A stretch of 64,000 nt of DNA from the NCBI RefSeq assembly GCF_016907515.1, contig NZ_JAFBBY010000001.1, positions 2,604,001 through 2,668,000 on the forward strand, in the 5' to 3' direction. Below are positions 17,894 to 27,281 of this stretch, piece by piece. The notes beneath the pieces are model-generated. The model was not told where the DNA came from and searched no databases. It worked only from the letters and a program-made list of their open reading frames with translations. The stretch comes from Nocardioides nitrophenolicus (GTDB lineage: Bacteria; Actinomycetota; Actinomycetes; Propionibacteriales; Nocardioidaceae). The first letter of the stretch is position 1. Every line of letters begins with the position of its first letter. Both the position numbers and the translations under genes were made by a program.

Positions 17894-19932
17894 CAGGAAT
17901 CCCGCCCCGGCGTAAGCGGGGCATCTCCTGCGGCCGCGCGGGCTTCGTTCACAAGCTCAACGTCGTACCGATCGATCTGAACGGGCACGATGTAGGGCGA
18001 CGAAAGCGTCTTGAGTCGCACGTAGCCGCGGTCTTCTGAGGCAATGATCGCGTCCTTGAACGAGCCGAAGTCGTAGAACTTAGCGAGTTCGTTGACCTCG
18101 GTCGTGTTGTTGAGGTGTGCGACAACCCAGTTGGCGGTGTTCGCCTTGACCTGATGGGCGACGCCGGAAACCTCTTGTGTCGCGTACGTCATGCCGAGAT
18201 TCAGCTTGCTGGCCTCCTTGGCCAGCTTCACCCATACGTCCAGGTCGTCCTTGTAACGGTCTGACGAGAAGAGGTTGTGGGCTTCCTCGAGCATCACCTG
18301 GATGTGAGGAGGCTCCTGACCGGACGTGAACACCTCGGTCTGGCGCGAGAGCAACCGTCGTGTGATGTCTTCGCTCATCGCCCTCGTCACAGCCTCCGCA
18401 CCGACGTGGAGGTCGACAATGACGATCCGACCGTCGACCAGCTCGTCGTAAATCTCGATGGCTGGGTCGTTCTGAGTCAGCGGGCTGTGGAACGGCCGCA
18501 AGGGGTTGAGGTTGCGCCAGCCGCGGACCGATCGCCCTCCGCTCTGCGTCGTGAAGATCGGCTCCACGCTCTTCCACCGCACGTCCTTGGTGAAGTCGGC
18601 AGCGTCTTGGCTGTTGGCCTCGCGAAGCTCGATGATCTTGTCGACGACCGCCTCGAGGTCGCTAGCGCCAACTGACACGATGTTGGGTGTCCGACCCGCT
18701 TGAGTGAACGGGTTTCGGCCCAGGTCGTTGGTGATCGTCGCCTGGAGGCTCCCGGCCATGTTGATGCGCGCGCTAAAGTTGGCCGGGACGCTGAAACCAG
18801 CGCGCATCAACGCTCCGTAAAGGACCATGCGCGCCCGCTGTGCGTGGGTGGTGGCCGATCGGTCGCCTGCGACGTCGGAGTACGACGTTCCTGCGAAGTC
18901 CTTCACGTATCCCGATCCCTCGCCGCTCAGCGCCTCTGAGATCAGGCCCTGTACGGCATCGATCTGGTTCTCGGAGAAGAAGTTGATGTTGAGAGGCTTC
19001 ACGTGGGGCTGCGATCCGTCCGCGCCGAACTTGTAGATGCTCACGTGGTTGGCGCCGATGGCGGCGATCTCGGTGCCGTCTTGGGTGTTGGCGTTGGCGT
19101 ACTCCCCCTGCGGGTCGAAGATCAGTTGACCGATCGGCTTCCCGCTAACGGCGCGCTGCCGCTCCGAGATCACGAAGGTGCGGGCGATGATGGTCTTGGC
19201 CGTGTTGGACTTACCCATCCGGGTCATACCAAGCAGAGCGGTCTTGTTCCCGATGAAGTCGTGGATGTTGACCTCTACCGCAGCATCTGCCTGCTTCGAC
19301 GTCTTCGCGCGCCGCCGGGTCGCCGAGTAGCGCACCGCGCCGATCCGCACTCGCTCCTGCTCGCGTCCCGTCGGCTTGAGGTAGGACGCGATGGTCGAGA
19401 GTCCGTCTCCCACCGGCTTGAGCACTCGGTAGGTGGACGTTGCGTAGAAGTTGTCGACGTCGGCGCCGAACTCGAGAACCTTCCGGCCATCCACGTCGTC
19501 TTCGTAGAAGGTGCCCAGGATGCGGCAGCGGAGGCCAGTGAACGAGACGCGGTTGCGCGTGAACGGGTCCATCTCGACGTCGAGCACAGCCGACGGCAGC
19601 GGGTCGTTGTTGCTGGAAAGAGCCGACCTGAGCGACTCTTCGCGGACGGCGTGTAGGTCGGTCTCCATTGAGAGCGGAGCCGTTCCCTCGACCCGCAGCA
19701 GGAGCACCTCGTCGTCATCGACCTGCGGGGTATTGATGTCCTGCGCCGTGGCGAGAAGGAATGAGTGCTGCGGGATGCCGCCAGCGTCGAACTTCCACTT
19801 GTCGTGCGTGAGCACTATGGCCTCGTTGTAGTCCAGCCGGTAGATCGCGCCGATCCGGGTGGATCGGTCGTCGGCGAGCAGCTGGGCATGGAGCAGCGAG
19901 CCGGCGCCTACTCCTGGGATGAGCTCGGTCAT
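17893..19932 (-). CDS. herA: HerA-family DNA translocase ATPase
   Basis: A 679-residue FtsK/HerA-superfamily ATPase. It starts with a HAS-barrel-like domain (roughly residues 1-200), then Walker A GMTRMGKSN (235-243), FDPQGEYAN, and Walker B with double acid IQVMLEEAH (544-552), followed by the ATQE motif near 584. HerA forms hexameric rings that push DNA to NurA-type nucleases or other effectors. I chose the ATG at 19932, which has AAGG seven bases upstream; a TTG six codons earlier has weaker support. It lies 70 bases after the UvrD-type gene, the only sizeable gap in the array, so it may have its own promoter. Family is firm. Confidence 0.88.
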   Translation of the reverse strand: MTELIPGVGAGSLLHAQLLADDRSTRIGAIYRLDYNEAIVLTHDKWKFDAGGIPQHSFLLATAQDINTPQVDDDEVLLLRVEGTAPLSMETDLHAVREESLRSALSSNNDPLPSAVLDVEMDPFTRNRVSFTGLRCRILGTFYEDDVDGRKVLEFGADVDNFYATSTYRVLKPVGDGLSTIASYLKPTGREQERVRIGAVRYSATRRRAKTSKQADAAVEVNIHDFIGNKTALLGMTRMGKSNTAKTIIARTFVISERQRAVSGKPIGQLIFDPQGEYANANTQDGTEIAAIGANHVSIYKFGADGSQPHVKPLNINFFSENQIDAVQGLISEALSGEGSGYVKDFAGTSYSDVAGDRSATTHAQRARMVLYGALMRAGFSVPANFSARINMAGSLQATITNDLGRNPFTQAGRTPNIVSVGASDLEAVVDKIIELREANSQDAADFTKDVRWKSVEPIFTTQSGGRSVRGWRNLNPLRPFHSPLTQNDPAIEIYDELVDGRIVIVDLHVGAEAVTRAMSEDITRRLLSRQTEVFTSGQEPPHIQVMLEEAHNLFSSDRYKDDLDVWVKLAKEASKLNLGMTYATQEVSGVAHQVKANTANWVVAHLNNTTEVNELAKFYDFGSFKDAIIASEDRGYVRLKTLSSPYIVPVQIDRYDVELVNEARAAAGDAPLTPGRDS

Positions 19933-20002
19933 GTCTGCCTTTTCGGTCAAGCCTCAACGGTTCCGACTTGAGACTTCCACAAGGGTCCGACAGATTCAGG
20001 CG

Positions 20003-22807
20003 TTATCGGCCAGAGGCTGCTCTGCGAGCCCGCCGATCATCTTCAGGCACGTCCCGACAGAGCTCCGCGAGGTCGCACTTGGAGCACTTCTCGTCCCACA
20101 CCGGCAGCCGCGGAAGGTCGTTGTCGCGGAGCGCGTCGCCGGCGTCCTTGATTCGACCCCGCACAGCGGTGAGCAGTGGATCCTCGACGAGCTCCCGGAT
20201 CGTCTTGCCCTGCTCATCGAGGTTCAGCACCTCGATGAGGTCTGCCCGCTCACCGGTGAGCTCTTCGTAACCGACCGCGTAGACGTGGAGCTGGTCGCGC
20301 GTGACGTCGTCGTCCTGTGCTCGAGCCGTCGACTTGAAGTCGACGATCGCAACCTCGTCGCTATCGAGTCGACGGACGAGGTCGATGCGGCCATCCACCG
20401 TGATCCCGGGCGCCACGTGCACCTGGATCTGCTTCTCGCTGTGGACAGTCCGTTCCAGATCCTCTGCGTGATCGGTGAGGTAGCGCTCGACCGACTTGAT
20501 GGCCGCCGTACGGAGGGTCGCCCTAAGCGCCGGATACGCGTATGGCGCGTGTAGGTGCCGGTCCACAAGGTCCTCGGCCGCGCTGGCTGTGAGGAGGTCG
20601 CCGTCCAACGCCCGCTTGTGCGCCTCTGCTAGCGCGTCGTGCAGCCCCTTGCCGTAGCCAAGTGCCTCGTGCAGCGGCGGGTTGAAGCCATAGAGGAATC
20701 GAAGCTTGAACTGGTAGGGGCACTCGAATAGGTACTTGAGTTCTGAGAACGAGAGCGTGACGTTCGGAAGCTCCTGCTTGGCATGTGGTTCGAGTGAGGG
20801 CGCCGGCGCTCCCGGGTCACGAGTCAGGAACCATGACTGCCGCGCGCAGTGGTCGAAGAACTGGGAGCGGCGGCCGTAGAGCCGATTGCCTGGCACCGGG
20901 GAGTAAGAGGCGAACAGGTACTTCTGGGCGCGGGTGACCGCCACGTAGAAGAGGCGAGTCTCGTCTTCGACGGTCCCGCGATAGCGGTCAGGACTCGCGA
21001 CAGCGGTGTCCGGGATGACATGGAAGAGACCGAGCCCACCTTGCCTCTTTGCGGGGAACCGGTTGTTGCGGAGGCATGGCACGAACACAACTGGCCACTG
21101 CATGCCCTTGGCCTGGTGGACGGTCGAAATGACGACTGCATCGGGCGCCGCGTAGCCGACATCCGCGTCGGCGTCCGCGTAGTAGTCGGGCGCTTGATGC
21201 TCGAGCCAGTCAGCGAACGCCTTGTACTTCTGCGCGGGGTCGGTGTTGAAGTAGATCGCCTCGAAGTCCGAGATTGCCTGGCTGAACTTGCCGAGTTGAT
21301 AGAAGACCAGCTCCGCCCTAGCCGGGTCCCCCGGCACGGTGTCTTCGCGGAGCGTCAGTGCTTCGAGGAACTCCAGGTAGAGGCGCTGGATGTTGTAAAC
21401 GCCCCACCGCTCCCCGCGGTCGAAGTCGCGACCTTCCTCCAGCACGCGCATGGCCGTCGACCACTCGCACCCCGTGGGCAAAAGGGCCGCGTCATCGAAC
21501 AGTGTCCGCAACGCCGGGCCATCAAGCTCGCCGACCATGTAGCGGAAGACACCGACCACCGCCTGGATCTCAGGGCTGTCGAACAACCGGTTGAGTCCCT
21601 TGATCACGAACGGAATCTGGCGTCGTCGCATCTCGTCAACGAGAGGTCCGGCGTCCCGTGCGACCGAGCGGAACAGCACAGCGCAGTCCGACCAGGACAG
21701 ACCACGTGGATTCATGCTCGGCCCATCGGTGAACGCAACTCCCCGCATGGCTTGGATCCGGTCGCAGATCCAATCAGCCTCCGCGTCGGGGTCGGCGAAG
21801 TCGAGGGCAAGTAGGTCCCCGCGCGAGAACTTCTGGTGCCCTGCCGCCACCATGGCCTTCGAAAGTCGTGATCCGAACGGGATCAGTTCAGCCACCGATC
21901 GACCGACTTCGACAACGCCCTCGCTTGAGCGGAAGTTGTCGTCGAGGGTGACCTGCCGGACACCGGCGTAGCGGTCCTTGAACGACAGGATGTTGCCTAC
22001 TTCACTGCCGCGCCACTGGTAGATCGTCTGGTCGTCATCGCCGACCACGCAGAGGTTCGCGCCGAACTGCACGAGCCCGCGGATCAGTCGTTCCTGAAGC
22101 GGATTGACGTCTTGATACTCATCGACGACGACGTAGCGGACCTGCTCGCGGATGTTGCGCTGGACGAGTTCAGCCTCAGCGTCCTCGGCAGGATCGCCTT
22201 CGAGGAGCTGCACCGCGAGGTTGATCATCTCCGTGAAGTCGAAGTACGCGTTGTCGTACAGCAATTTCATGTAGTCCCAATGGGACTTGAGCACGCCGGC
22301 CTGGACCTGTTCCTCGTCGATCGTGTCCTCGCGGAGGACGCTGGTCGCCTGCATGTAGAGCTTCGAGTGAATGAAGCGCCTAAGGCGCGGCGTTCCGGGC
22401 GAGAGGGTGGGGCACTCCGTGAGTCCTGACTTTCGGCTGTTGCGGTCGATGAACAGACGCGTGGTGATGTCTGTGAGTACGGAGAACTTGAACGTCTCAG
22501 GCACCAGTCGCTGAACCAGGTCAAGCGCGTAGCCGTGCATCGTTCCCACGTACATCTCGGCGATGCCTTGGGGGCTCACTCCCTCGGATTCGAGGACAGT
22601 GTGGATCCGCTCCTTGAGCTCGGCCGCAGCCTTTTCGGTGAACGTGAAGGCGATGACGTTGCGCGGATCGACACCCGGCTGCTTAAGGATCTCGGCCACC
22701 CGCTGAGAGATCACTTGAGTCTTGCCGGACCCCGCGCACGCGATGATCTGGAGCGGCTCGTCCAGGCAGGCAATGGCCGCTGCTTGTGCTTCGGTGTACG
22801 CAGTCAT
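20003..22807 (-). CDS. UvrD-type SF1 helicase fused to a Cas4/AddB-like Fe-S PD-(D/E)XK nuclease
   Basis: About 934 residues. The helicase part has ACAGSGKT (23-30), VVVDEYQD (226-233), GDDDQTIYQWRGS (256-268), STVHQAKGMQWPVVF and YVAVTRAQ. The C-terminal part is a RecB-family nuclease with GKGLH (His722), Asp808 in GRIDLV, the VDFKS core (Asp822, Lys824) and QLHVYA. Four cysteines placed as in AddB and Cas4 (C695, then C907, C910 and C916 in CSKCDLAELC) should bind a 4Fe-4S cluster. Gabija GajB is only about 500 residues and lacks this nuclease. The start overlaps the OLD-type gene stop as ATGA. It probably unwinds and cuts DNA ends with the OLD partner. Confidence 0.9.
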   Translation of the reverse strand: MTAYTEAQAAAIACLDEPLQIIACAGSGKTQVISQRVAEILKQPGVDPRNVIAFTFTEKAAAELKERIHTVLESEGVSPQGIAEMYVGTMHGYALDLVQRLVPETFKFSVLTDITTRLFIDRNSRKSGLTECPTLSPGTPRLRRFIHSKLYMQATSVLREDTIDEEQVQAGVLKSHWDYMKLLYDNAYFDFTEMINLAVQLLEGDPAEDAEAELVQRNIREQVRYVVVDEYQDVNPLQERLIRGLVQFGANLCVVGDDDQTIYQWRGSEVGNILSFKDRYAGVRQVTLDDNFRSSEGVVEVGRSVAELIPFGSRLSKAMVAAGHQKFSRGDLLALDFADPDAEADWICDRIQAMRGVAFTDGPSMNPRGLSWSDCAVLFRSVARDAGPLVDEMRRRQIPFVIKGLNRLFDSPEIQAVVGVFRYMVGELDGPALRTLFDDAALLPTGCEWSTAMRVLEEGRDFDRGERWGVYNIQRLYLEFLEALTLREDTVPGDPARAELVFYQLGKFSQAISDFEAIYFNTDPAQKYKAFADWLEHQAPDYYADADADVGYAAPDAVVISTVHQAKGMQWPVVFVPCLRNNRFPAKRQGGLGLFHVIPDTAVASPDRYRGTVEDETRLFYVAVTRAQKYLFASYSPVPGNRLYGRRSQFFDHCARQSWFLTRDPGAPAPSLEPHAKQELPNVTLSFSELKYLFECPYQFKLRFLYGFNPPLHEALGYGKGLHDALAEAHKRALDGDLLTASAAEDLVDRHLHAPYAYPALRATLRTAAIKSVERYLTDHAEDLERTVHSEKQIQVHVAPGITVDGRIDLVRRLDSDEVAIVDFKSTARAQDDDVTRDQLHVYAVGYEELTGERADLIEVLNLDEQGKTIRELVEDPLLTAVRGRIKDAGDALRDNDLPRLPVWDEKCSKCDLAELCRDVPEDDRRARRAASGR

Positions 22808-24582
22808 GACTTAGCCGAGGCCGCCGCATGTGCCTTAGCCGCCGCAGAGGACTTCTCGATCTTGGCGATTCGAGCGTTGATCTCCTCGGCAAGCCAGACG
22901 AGCGGGCTTGTGTGTGCGGGCTTCATCAGGCCGGGCAGGATGGCCAGTGCCTCAAACTTGCCTGTCGTGCTGAGTTGGAAGTGCCACTTTCCATCGCACT
23001 TCTGCTTCGAGTCGATCGCCTCGAGTTCGCCGATGCGCTTAATCACGTCTTCCCAGAGCGACGACGGAATCAGGTCCTCGATCTCGGCGTCGTGCCCCTT
23101 GAGGCACCTATCCGGCCACGCCGCCAGGGTCACGAGGTCCTTGCTCTTCGCCCACCCGAAGTCCTCGAGCTTGGAGATGGCCGCCCGACCGTGGTCATCA
23201 TGGTCGAGGATCGCGATGACCGGCTTCTCCGTCGCCGAGCGCGCAAGGATCGCTTGAAATACGACTCGTTTGGCGCCGCCTGCGCTGATGATGTGGATCC
23301 CGTCCAGCAGTTCCTCGCGCGCAGCCGCCTCACAAGCGATGCGGAGGAACTCGCCATCCGTGTATCCCTCGGTGATCACCACTGCTCGTGTGCCGGCCGG
23401 GATCGTAAGCGCGCGTTCTAGCACGCCCGCCATGCCGGCGTCACGGTAGAGCGACCCGATCAACTCCGCGCGGCTCTGATCTCCTGCGCAGCAGGCGGCC
23501 TTGCTGGTCACGCCATCCGGCCGCTTCCGAAGCTCGGTGATCGACGCGTCGGCGCGCCTCGAGAGAACGTAGGGCGAGTGAGTGGTGACCAACAGCGAGA
23601 CGTCGGCCCGAGTGGCCAACTCCTCCAGCTGCTCCATGATCGCCTCTTGGGCGGCGGGATGGAGGAACGCCTCGGGTTCCTCGACTGCCAGTACCAGCGA
23701 TCGCCTGCTCTGCTCAGCGAGGTACTGGAGCATCGAGACGAGCACAGCGCCCCGCACCCCAGTTCCCTTGTCGATCAACTGCGTCGTCACTAGGTCGCCA
23801 AGCTGCACGTCGACCGAGGAGAGTGTCTCGGCGACCGAGGGCAGCTCGGGCACCAGCGTCGCGGCCCCGATTTCCGGGAACATGGCACCGACCCGTTCCT
23901 CGATCTGCGCCCTGAGCGGTTCGAGAAGTTCTGCTTGCAGGGCCGCGAGGTACTCGGAACGAGCCTGCTCCGCCTTACCGAGCTCCTCGCCGAGGTGGTC
24001 GGCAATAACGAGCTGCAGGATCTGCCGGAACTTGCCCTGCAACAGCGACTCAAGATCCTCGCCGCTGTGAACGACGGCTGATCGCACAACCGAACGGAAC
24101 TGTGCCTCGAGCTTCAGGTGTTCCTGGCTGTCGGCTGGCAGGGATGCGGCGCCGTAGCCCTTGGCCTGGAACGTCGTCTGTCGCCCGCCTTGTCCAGTGA
24201 AGGACGTGACCATACGGACCTCGCGGTCTGCAGCGTAGGTCTGGATCTTGCCGGTCGTCGCGCCCTTCCGCGCCTTCCGAACGGCAAGCTCGTAGTCCTT
24301 CGCACGACGCAAGAGCGTGACTTCGGGGCTTGTCTTCCCGACATGGAAGGTCAGCGTGATCCGAGTAGTCGGGGGCGCCCCCACGGCCCCCGGCCGTGCA
24401 GGACGGTCCCGTTCTGCAACGTACCTTGCATCCGGGTCCAGCGCGAGTTCGAGCGCGCGGACGAGGTTGGATTTGCCGCAGTTGTTTGGCCCAACGAAGT
24501 AGTTCACGCCCGACGAGACATCGAACTCGTGTTCGCCGGAGAAGCTGCGGAAGTCCTTGATCCGGACATGAGTCAGCTTCAT
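22804..24582 (-). CDS. OLD-family ATPase with C-terminal TOPRIM nuclease domain (GajA-like)
   Basis: A 592-residue protein with an ABC/SMC-type ATPase: Walker A GPNNCGKSN (31-39), a coiled-coil-rich middle, Walker B LVLAVEEPEAFLHP (296-309) and H-loop TTHSP. A TOPRIM domain follows, with Glu405 in VVITEGYTDGEF and the metal-binding DxD pair Asp460 and Asp462 in AILDHDDHG. Size and layout match OLD nucleases and Gabija GajA (about 580 residues). It overlaps the methyltransferase gene upstream and the UvrD-type gene downstream by ATGA on both sides. GajA cuts DNA when nucleotide levels fall; whether this protein behaves the same is unknown. Confidence 0.88.
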   Translation of the reverse strand: MKLTHVRIKDFRSFSGEHEFDVSSGVNYFVGPNNCGKSNLVRALELALDPDARYVAERDRPARPGAVGAPPTTRITLTFHVGKTSPEVTLLRRAKDYELAVRKARKGATTGKIQTYAADREVRMVTSFTGQGGRQTTFQAKGYGAASLPADSQEHLKLEAQFRSVVRSAVVHSGEDLESLLQGKFRQILQLVIADHLGEELGKAEQARSEYLAALQAELLEPLRAQIEERVGAMFPEIGAATLVPELPSVAETLSSVDVQLGDLVTTQLIDKGTGVRGAVLVSMLQYLAEQSRRSLVLAVEEPEAFLHPAAQEAIMEQLEELATRADVSLLVTTHSPYVLSRRADASITELRKRPDGVTSKAACCAGDQSRAELIGSLYRDAGMAGVLERALTIPAGTRAVVITEGYTDGEFLRIACEAAAREELLDGIHIISAGGAKRVVFQAILARSATEKPVIAILDHDDHGRAAISKLEDFGWAKSKDLVTLAAWPDRCLKGHDAEIEDLIPSSLWEDVIKRIGELEAIDSKQKCDGKWHFQLSTTGKFEALAILPGLMKPAHTSPLVWLAEEINARIAKIEKSSAAAKAHAAASAKS

Positions 24583-27281
24583 ACCTCAAAGACCTTCATG
24601 ACCTCGTCGCCATAGTCGTTGATGACCTTGACGGCGATCTTGTTGCCATCGGCGGGAGCCGGGAAGGGCCGCGAAACGGTCTGATAGAGCGACTCCCAGG
24701 CGTCTGGATCGATGTCTGCCCGGAGCGCCGTCTTCAGCTTCTTGTAGGGATCGTTGCCCCCCGTGAAATAGCAGTGCCGCACGAAGAACGACTCGCCGTT
24801 GTAGTCCGTGTCGATCATCCAGAGTGCGATCTGGCTTGTGTCGTTGCTCCGCACCTCGCCGGTCGTGGGGTCGTAAATGTCGACGCCCTTGAGGTCCACC
24901 ACGTAGCCGTCCGCCGTCTTTGCGATGTCTATGTCGGGCTCGCCAAACACAGTGAAGAGGTTGCCGGCACCGGTCTTCTTGAGCTCCTCACCCATCAGCA
25001 GGTCGGCGTTCATACGGACCATCAGAACAGGAAGCTTGCCAAGCAGCCGTGCGCCTTGGACTTGGGCGAACCCATCGTCCGTCGCCTCGACGGTCACACC
25101 ATCGGTCTCCGTCACATTGGTGACGTTCGGATCGAAGGCAAATCCGAGGATGCAAAGCAGGTCGACGTTCTCGGCCTGGATCGCCTCCTTGGCCGCGTTC
25201 TTCACGTACGACGCGCTCACGGTGCCGTATTGCGGGCCGACCGCGATGCCGATCCGCGCCGGCTTCGCGTGATCGCCCGTCGGAACCTGCTCGCCGATCG
25301 CCTGGACGTATGAGCCCGCATAGGTCTCAAACGCCGCGAACTTGATGCGTTCCGCCTTAGTGCCGTTCTGGATGCCGGCCTTTGACAGGTTGTCCAAGAT
25401 CGACTGCTCGAAGTTCGGGGCGTCCGCATCCTTAGCGGCCTCGGTCTCCGAAACCGGTTCATCCCAGTCCTTGAAGGACAGCGCGCGGTGCGGGCTCAGC
25501 GACTCGACAGTGAACGGACCAGCAACGCGGACCTTCTTCGAATCTTCGAGTGGCTTGTCGTAGAGCAGCTCGAACTCAGCATGCCGATTGATTGCTGCCT
25601 GAGCCTCTTCCCGGGTCATTCCCTCGTGCAGATCGGGGTTGTTCGCGATCGCGCCTAGCGTGATCCGACGAACCCGGTCGTATACGAAGCCCGACCGAAT
25701 GTCATTGGAAAACGTCTGTCTCGGGAGAGTCCTCGCGGACATCTCCTCCTCGCGCTTATGGCCCTCAGCGGAGTCTGCGAGTAGGTACCAGGGATACCGC
25801 GCCGCCATGACGCGCTGACGCGCGATCGCGAGCGCAACTCGTGAGGTGTCGACCGTGACCCACCGGCGGCCCCACTGCTCGGCCACTGCAGCAGTCGTAC
25901 CGCTTCCACAAGTCGGATCAACAACGAGGTCGCCCGGATCTGTTGCCATCACCAGGCACCGCTCTATGACCTTTGAGCCCGTCTGGACGACGTAAACCTT
26001 GTCGTCAGTGAAGTTGCCGGTCGCTGTGTCTGTCCACGTGTTCGTGTATGGCTGCCAGCCGAAGTCGTCAGGATAGCGAATGTAGCGAATGCTGTTGGAG
26101 GCGACGTGAATCCGATCAGCCCATGCAAGACGGTTCATTCCGGCCGGGAAGTTAGCCTTCCAATGGGACGCGGCGCCCGGAGCATACTTCTTGCCGCGGA
26201 ACTCAAACGTCTGATCCTGACTCGAGGCACCTTGAGACTTGATGTTGTCCGGCGTGTAAATCCTCGCGCCGTCGGGGATCGGAACGTCTCCCTTCCGCTC
26301 GGCTGCTGTCATGCCACGGGTCGTGCCATCCGAAAGATGCAGCCAGTTGTAACCCTGTCGGTCGGCGGAACGACGCCAAAGTGGCCGGTACTTCACCTGA
26401 TCGATGTCAAGGGCGTACCAGAGCACGTAGTCGCCGGCCCGCCCCAGTGCTGACGCTTGTGAAAACCCGCTGGTCGACGCAAAGGCAATCTGGCTCACGA
26501 AGTTGGCAGCACCGAAGACCTCGTCCATCAGCGATCGGACCAAGTGGACGTTCTCATCTCCGATCTGGACGAAACACGACCCCGATCTGGTCAGAAGATC
26601 CCGGGAGGCGAGCAGGCGGTCGCGCAGGTACGAGAGGTACGAGTGGATACCCAGCTCCCAAGTGTCGCGGAACGCCCGGATCTGTTCGGCTTCGCGTGCG
26701 GCGCTGTCCATCTTGCCGTCTTTGACGTCGCGGTTTCGGGCTGACACTTGCCAGTTCGACCCGAACTTGATGCCGTAAGGCGGGTCGATGTAGACCATCT
26801 GGACCTTGCCCCGAAGCTTCTCCCGCTCGGCTAGCGAGGCCATGACCTGCAGGCTGTCGCCGAGGATCATGCGGTTCGACCAGTTCGCGTCGTGCTCGTA
26901 GAACTCAATCTGCTGGAGGTCGTCGAGACCGTCGAACGAGTCGAACAGAGTCAGCTCAGGCTCATCCTCCTGTCGCTCCGCTGTGCGACGAAGGTTCTCG
27001 ATCAGCACCCGGGGATCGATCTTCTCCTGGATGTAGATCGGTGGCGCGTCGGTGACCAGGCCATCGTCGTACCCTTCGATCTCGTCCGCTGACGGGTACT
27101 TTCCGCGCCACACCAGCTGCGGGTCGAGCGACTCGTCCCGCGCGTATCGGACCTGGCGGACTTCCTCGAGCACGGCACTGTCGTGGAAGTCGACAGAGTC
27201 GGCAGTCGGGATGTTGGTCCGCTTCTCGTCATGCGTGATCGAGTTGACGGGGGTCGGGCCCTTGGAGGCGTTACGCGCCAC
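24579..27281 (-). CDS. Beta-class site-specific DNA methyltransferase (type III Mod-like)
   Basis: About 900 residues. The catalytic motif DPPYG (166-170) precedes the SAM motif DPTCGSGTT (455-463), the order of beta-class adenine-N6 or cytosine-N4 methyltransferases such as type III Mod. The long C-terminal half (500-900) probably carries target recognition and contact with the helicase subunit. I chose the GTG at 27281, which has AGGAG six bases upstream and overlaps the helicase gene by 11 bases; a longer frame to 27347 lacks such a site. It should methylate host DNA at the site recognised by its partner. The type III label is by similarity of organisation; the target is unknown. Confidence 0.88.
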   Translation of the reverse strand: MARNASKGPTPVNSITHDEKRTNIPTADSVDFHDSAVLEEVRQVRYARDESLDPQLVWRGKYPSADEIEGYDDGLVTDAPPIYIQEKIDPRVLIENLRRTAERQEDEPELTLFDSFDGLDDLQQIEFYEHDANWSNRMILGDSLQVMASLAEREKLRGKVQMVYIDPPYGIKFGSNWQVSARNRDVKDGKMDSAAREAEQIRAFRDTWELGIHSYLSYLRDRLLASRDLLTRSGSCFVQIGDENVHLVRSLMDEVFGAANFVSQIAFASTSGFSQASALGRAGDYVLWYALDIDQVKYRPLWRRSADRQGYNWLHLSDGTTRGMTAAERKGDVPIPDGARIYTPDNIKSQGASSQDQTFEFRGKKYAPGAASHWKANFPAGMNRLAWADRIHVASNSIRYIRYPDDFGWQPYTNTWTDTATGNFTDDKVYVVQTGSKVIERCLVMATDPGDLVVDPTCGSGTTAAVAEQWGRRWVTVDTSRVALAIARQRVMAARYPWYLLADSAEGHKREEEMSARTLPRQTFSNDIRSGFVYDRVRRITLGAIANNPDLHEGMTREEAQAAINRHAEFELLYDKPLEDSKKVRVAGPFTVESLSPHRALSFKDWDEPVSETEAAKDADAPNFEQSILDNLSKAGIQNGTKAERIKFAAFETYAGSYVQAIGEQVPTGDHAKPARIGIAVGPQYGTVSASYVKNAAKEAIQAENVDLLCILGFAFDPNVTNVTETDGVTVEATDDGFAQVQGARLLGKLPVLMVRMNADLLMGEELKKTGAGNLFTVFGEPDIDIAKTADGYVVDLKGVDIYDPTTGEVRSNDTSQIALWMIDTDYNGESFFVRHCYFTGGNDPYKKLKTALRADIDPDAWESLYQTVSRPFPAPADGNKIAVKVINDYGDEVMKVFEV

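Noticed and set aside
20003..24582. Canonical Gabija system
   Set aside because: The order and OLD protein fit, but the helicase is almost twice the usual length with an added Fe-S nuclease, and the genes are overlapped with further island genes; Gabija-like is as far as the sequence goes.
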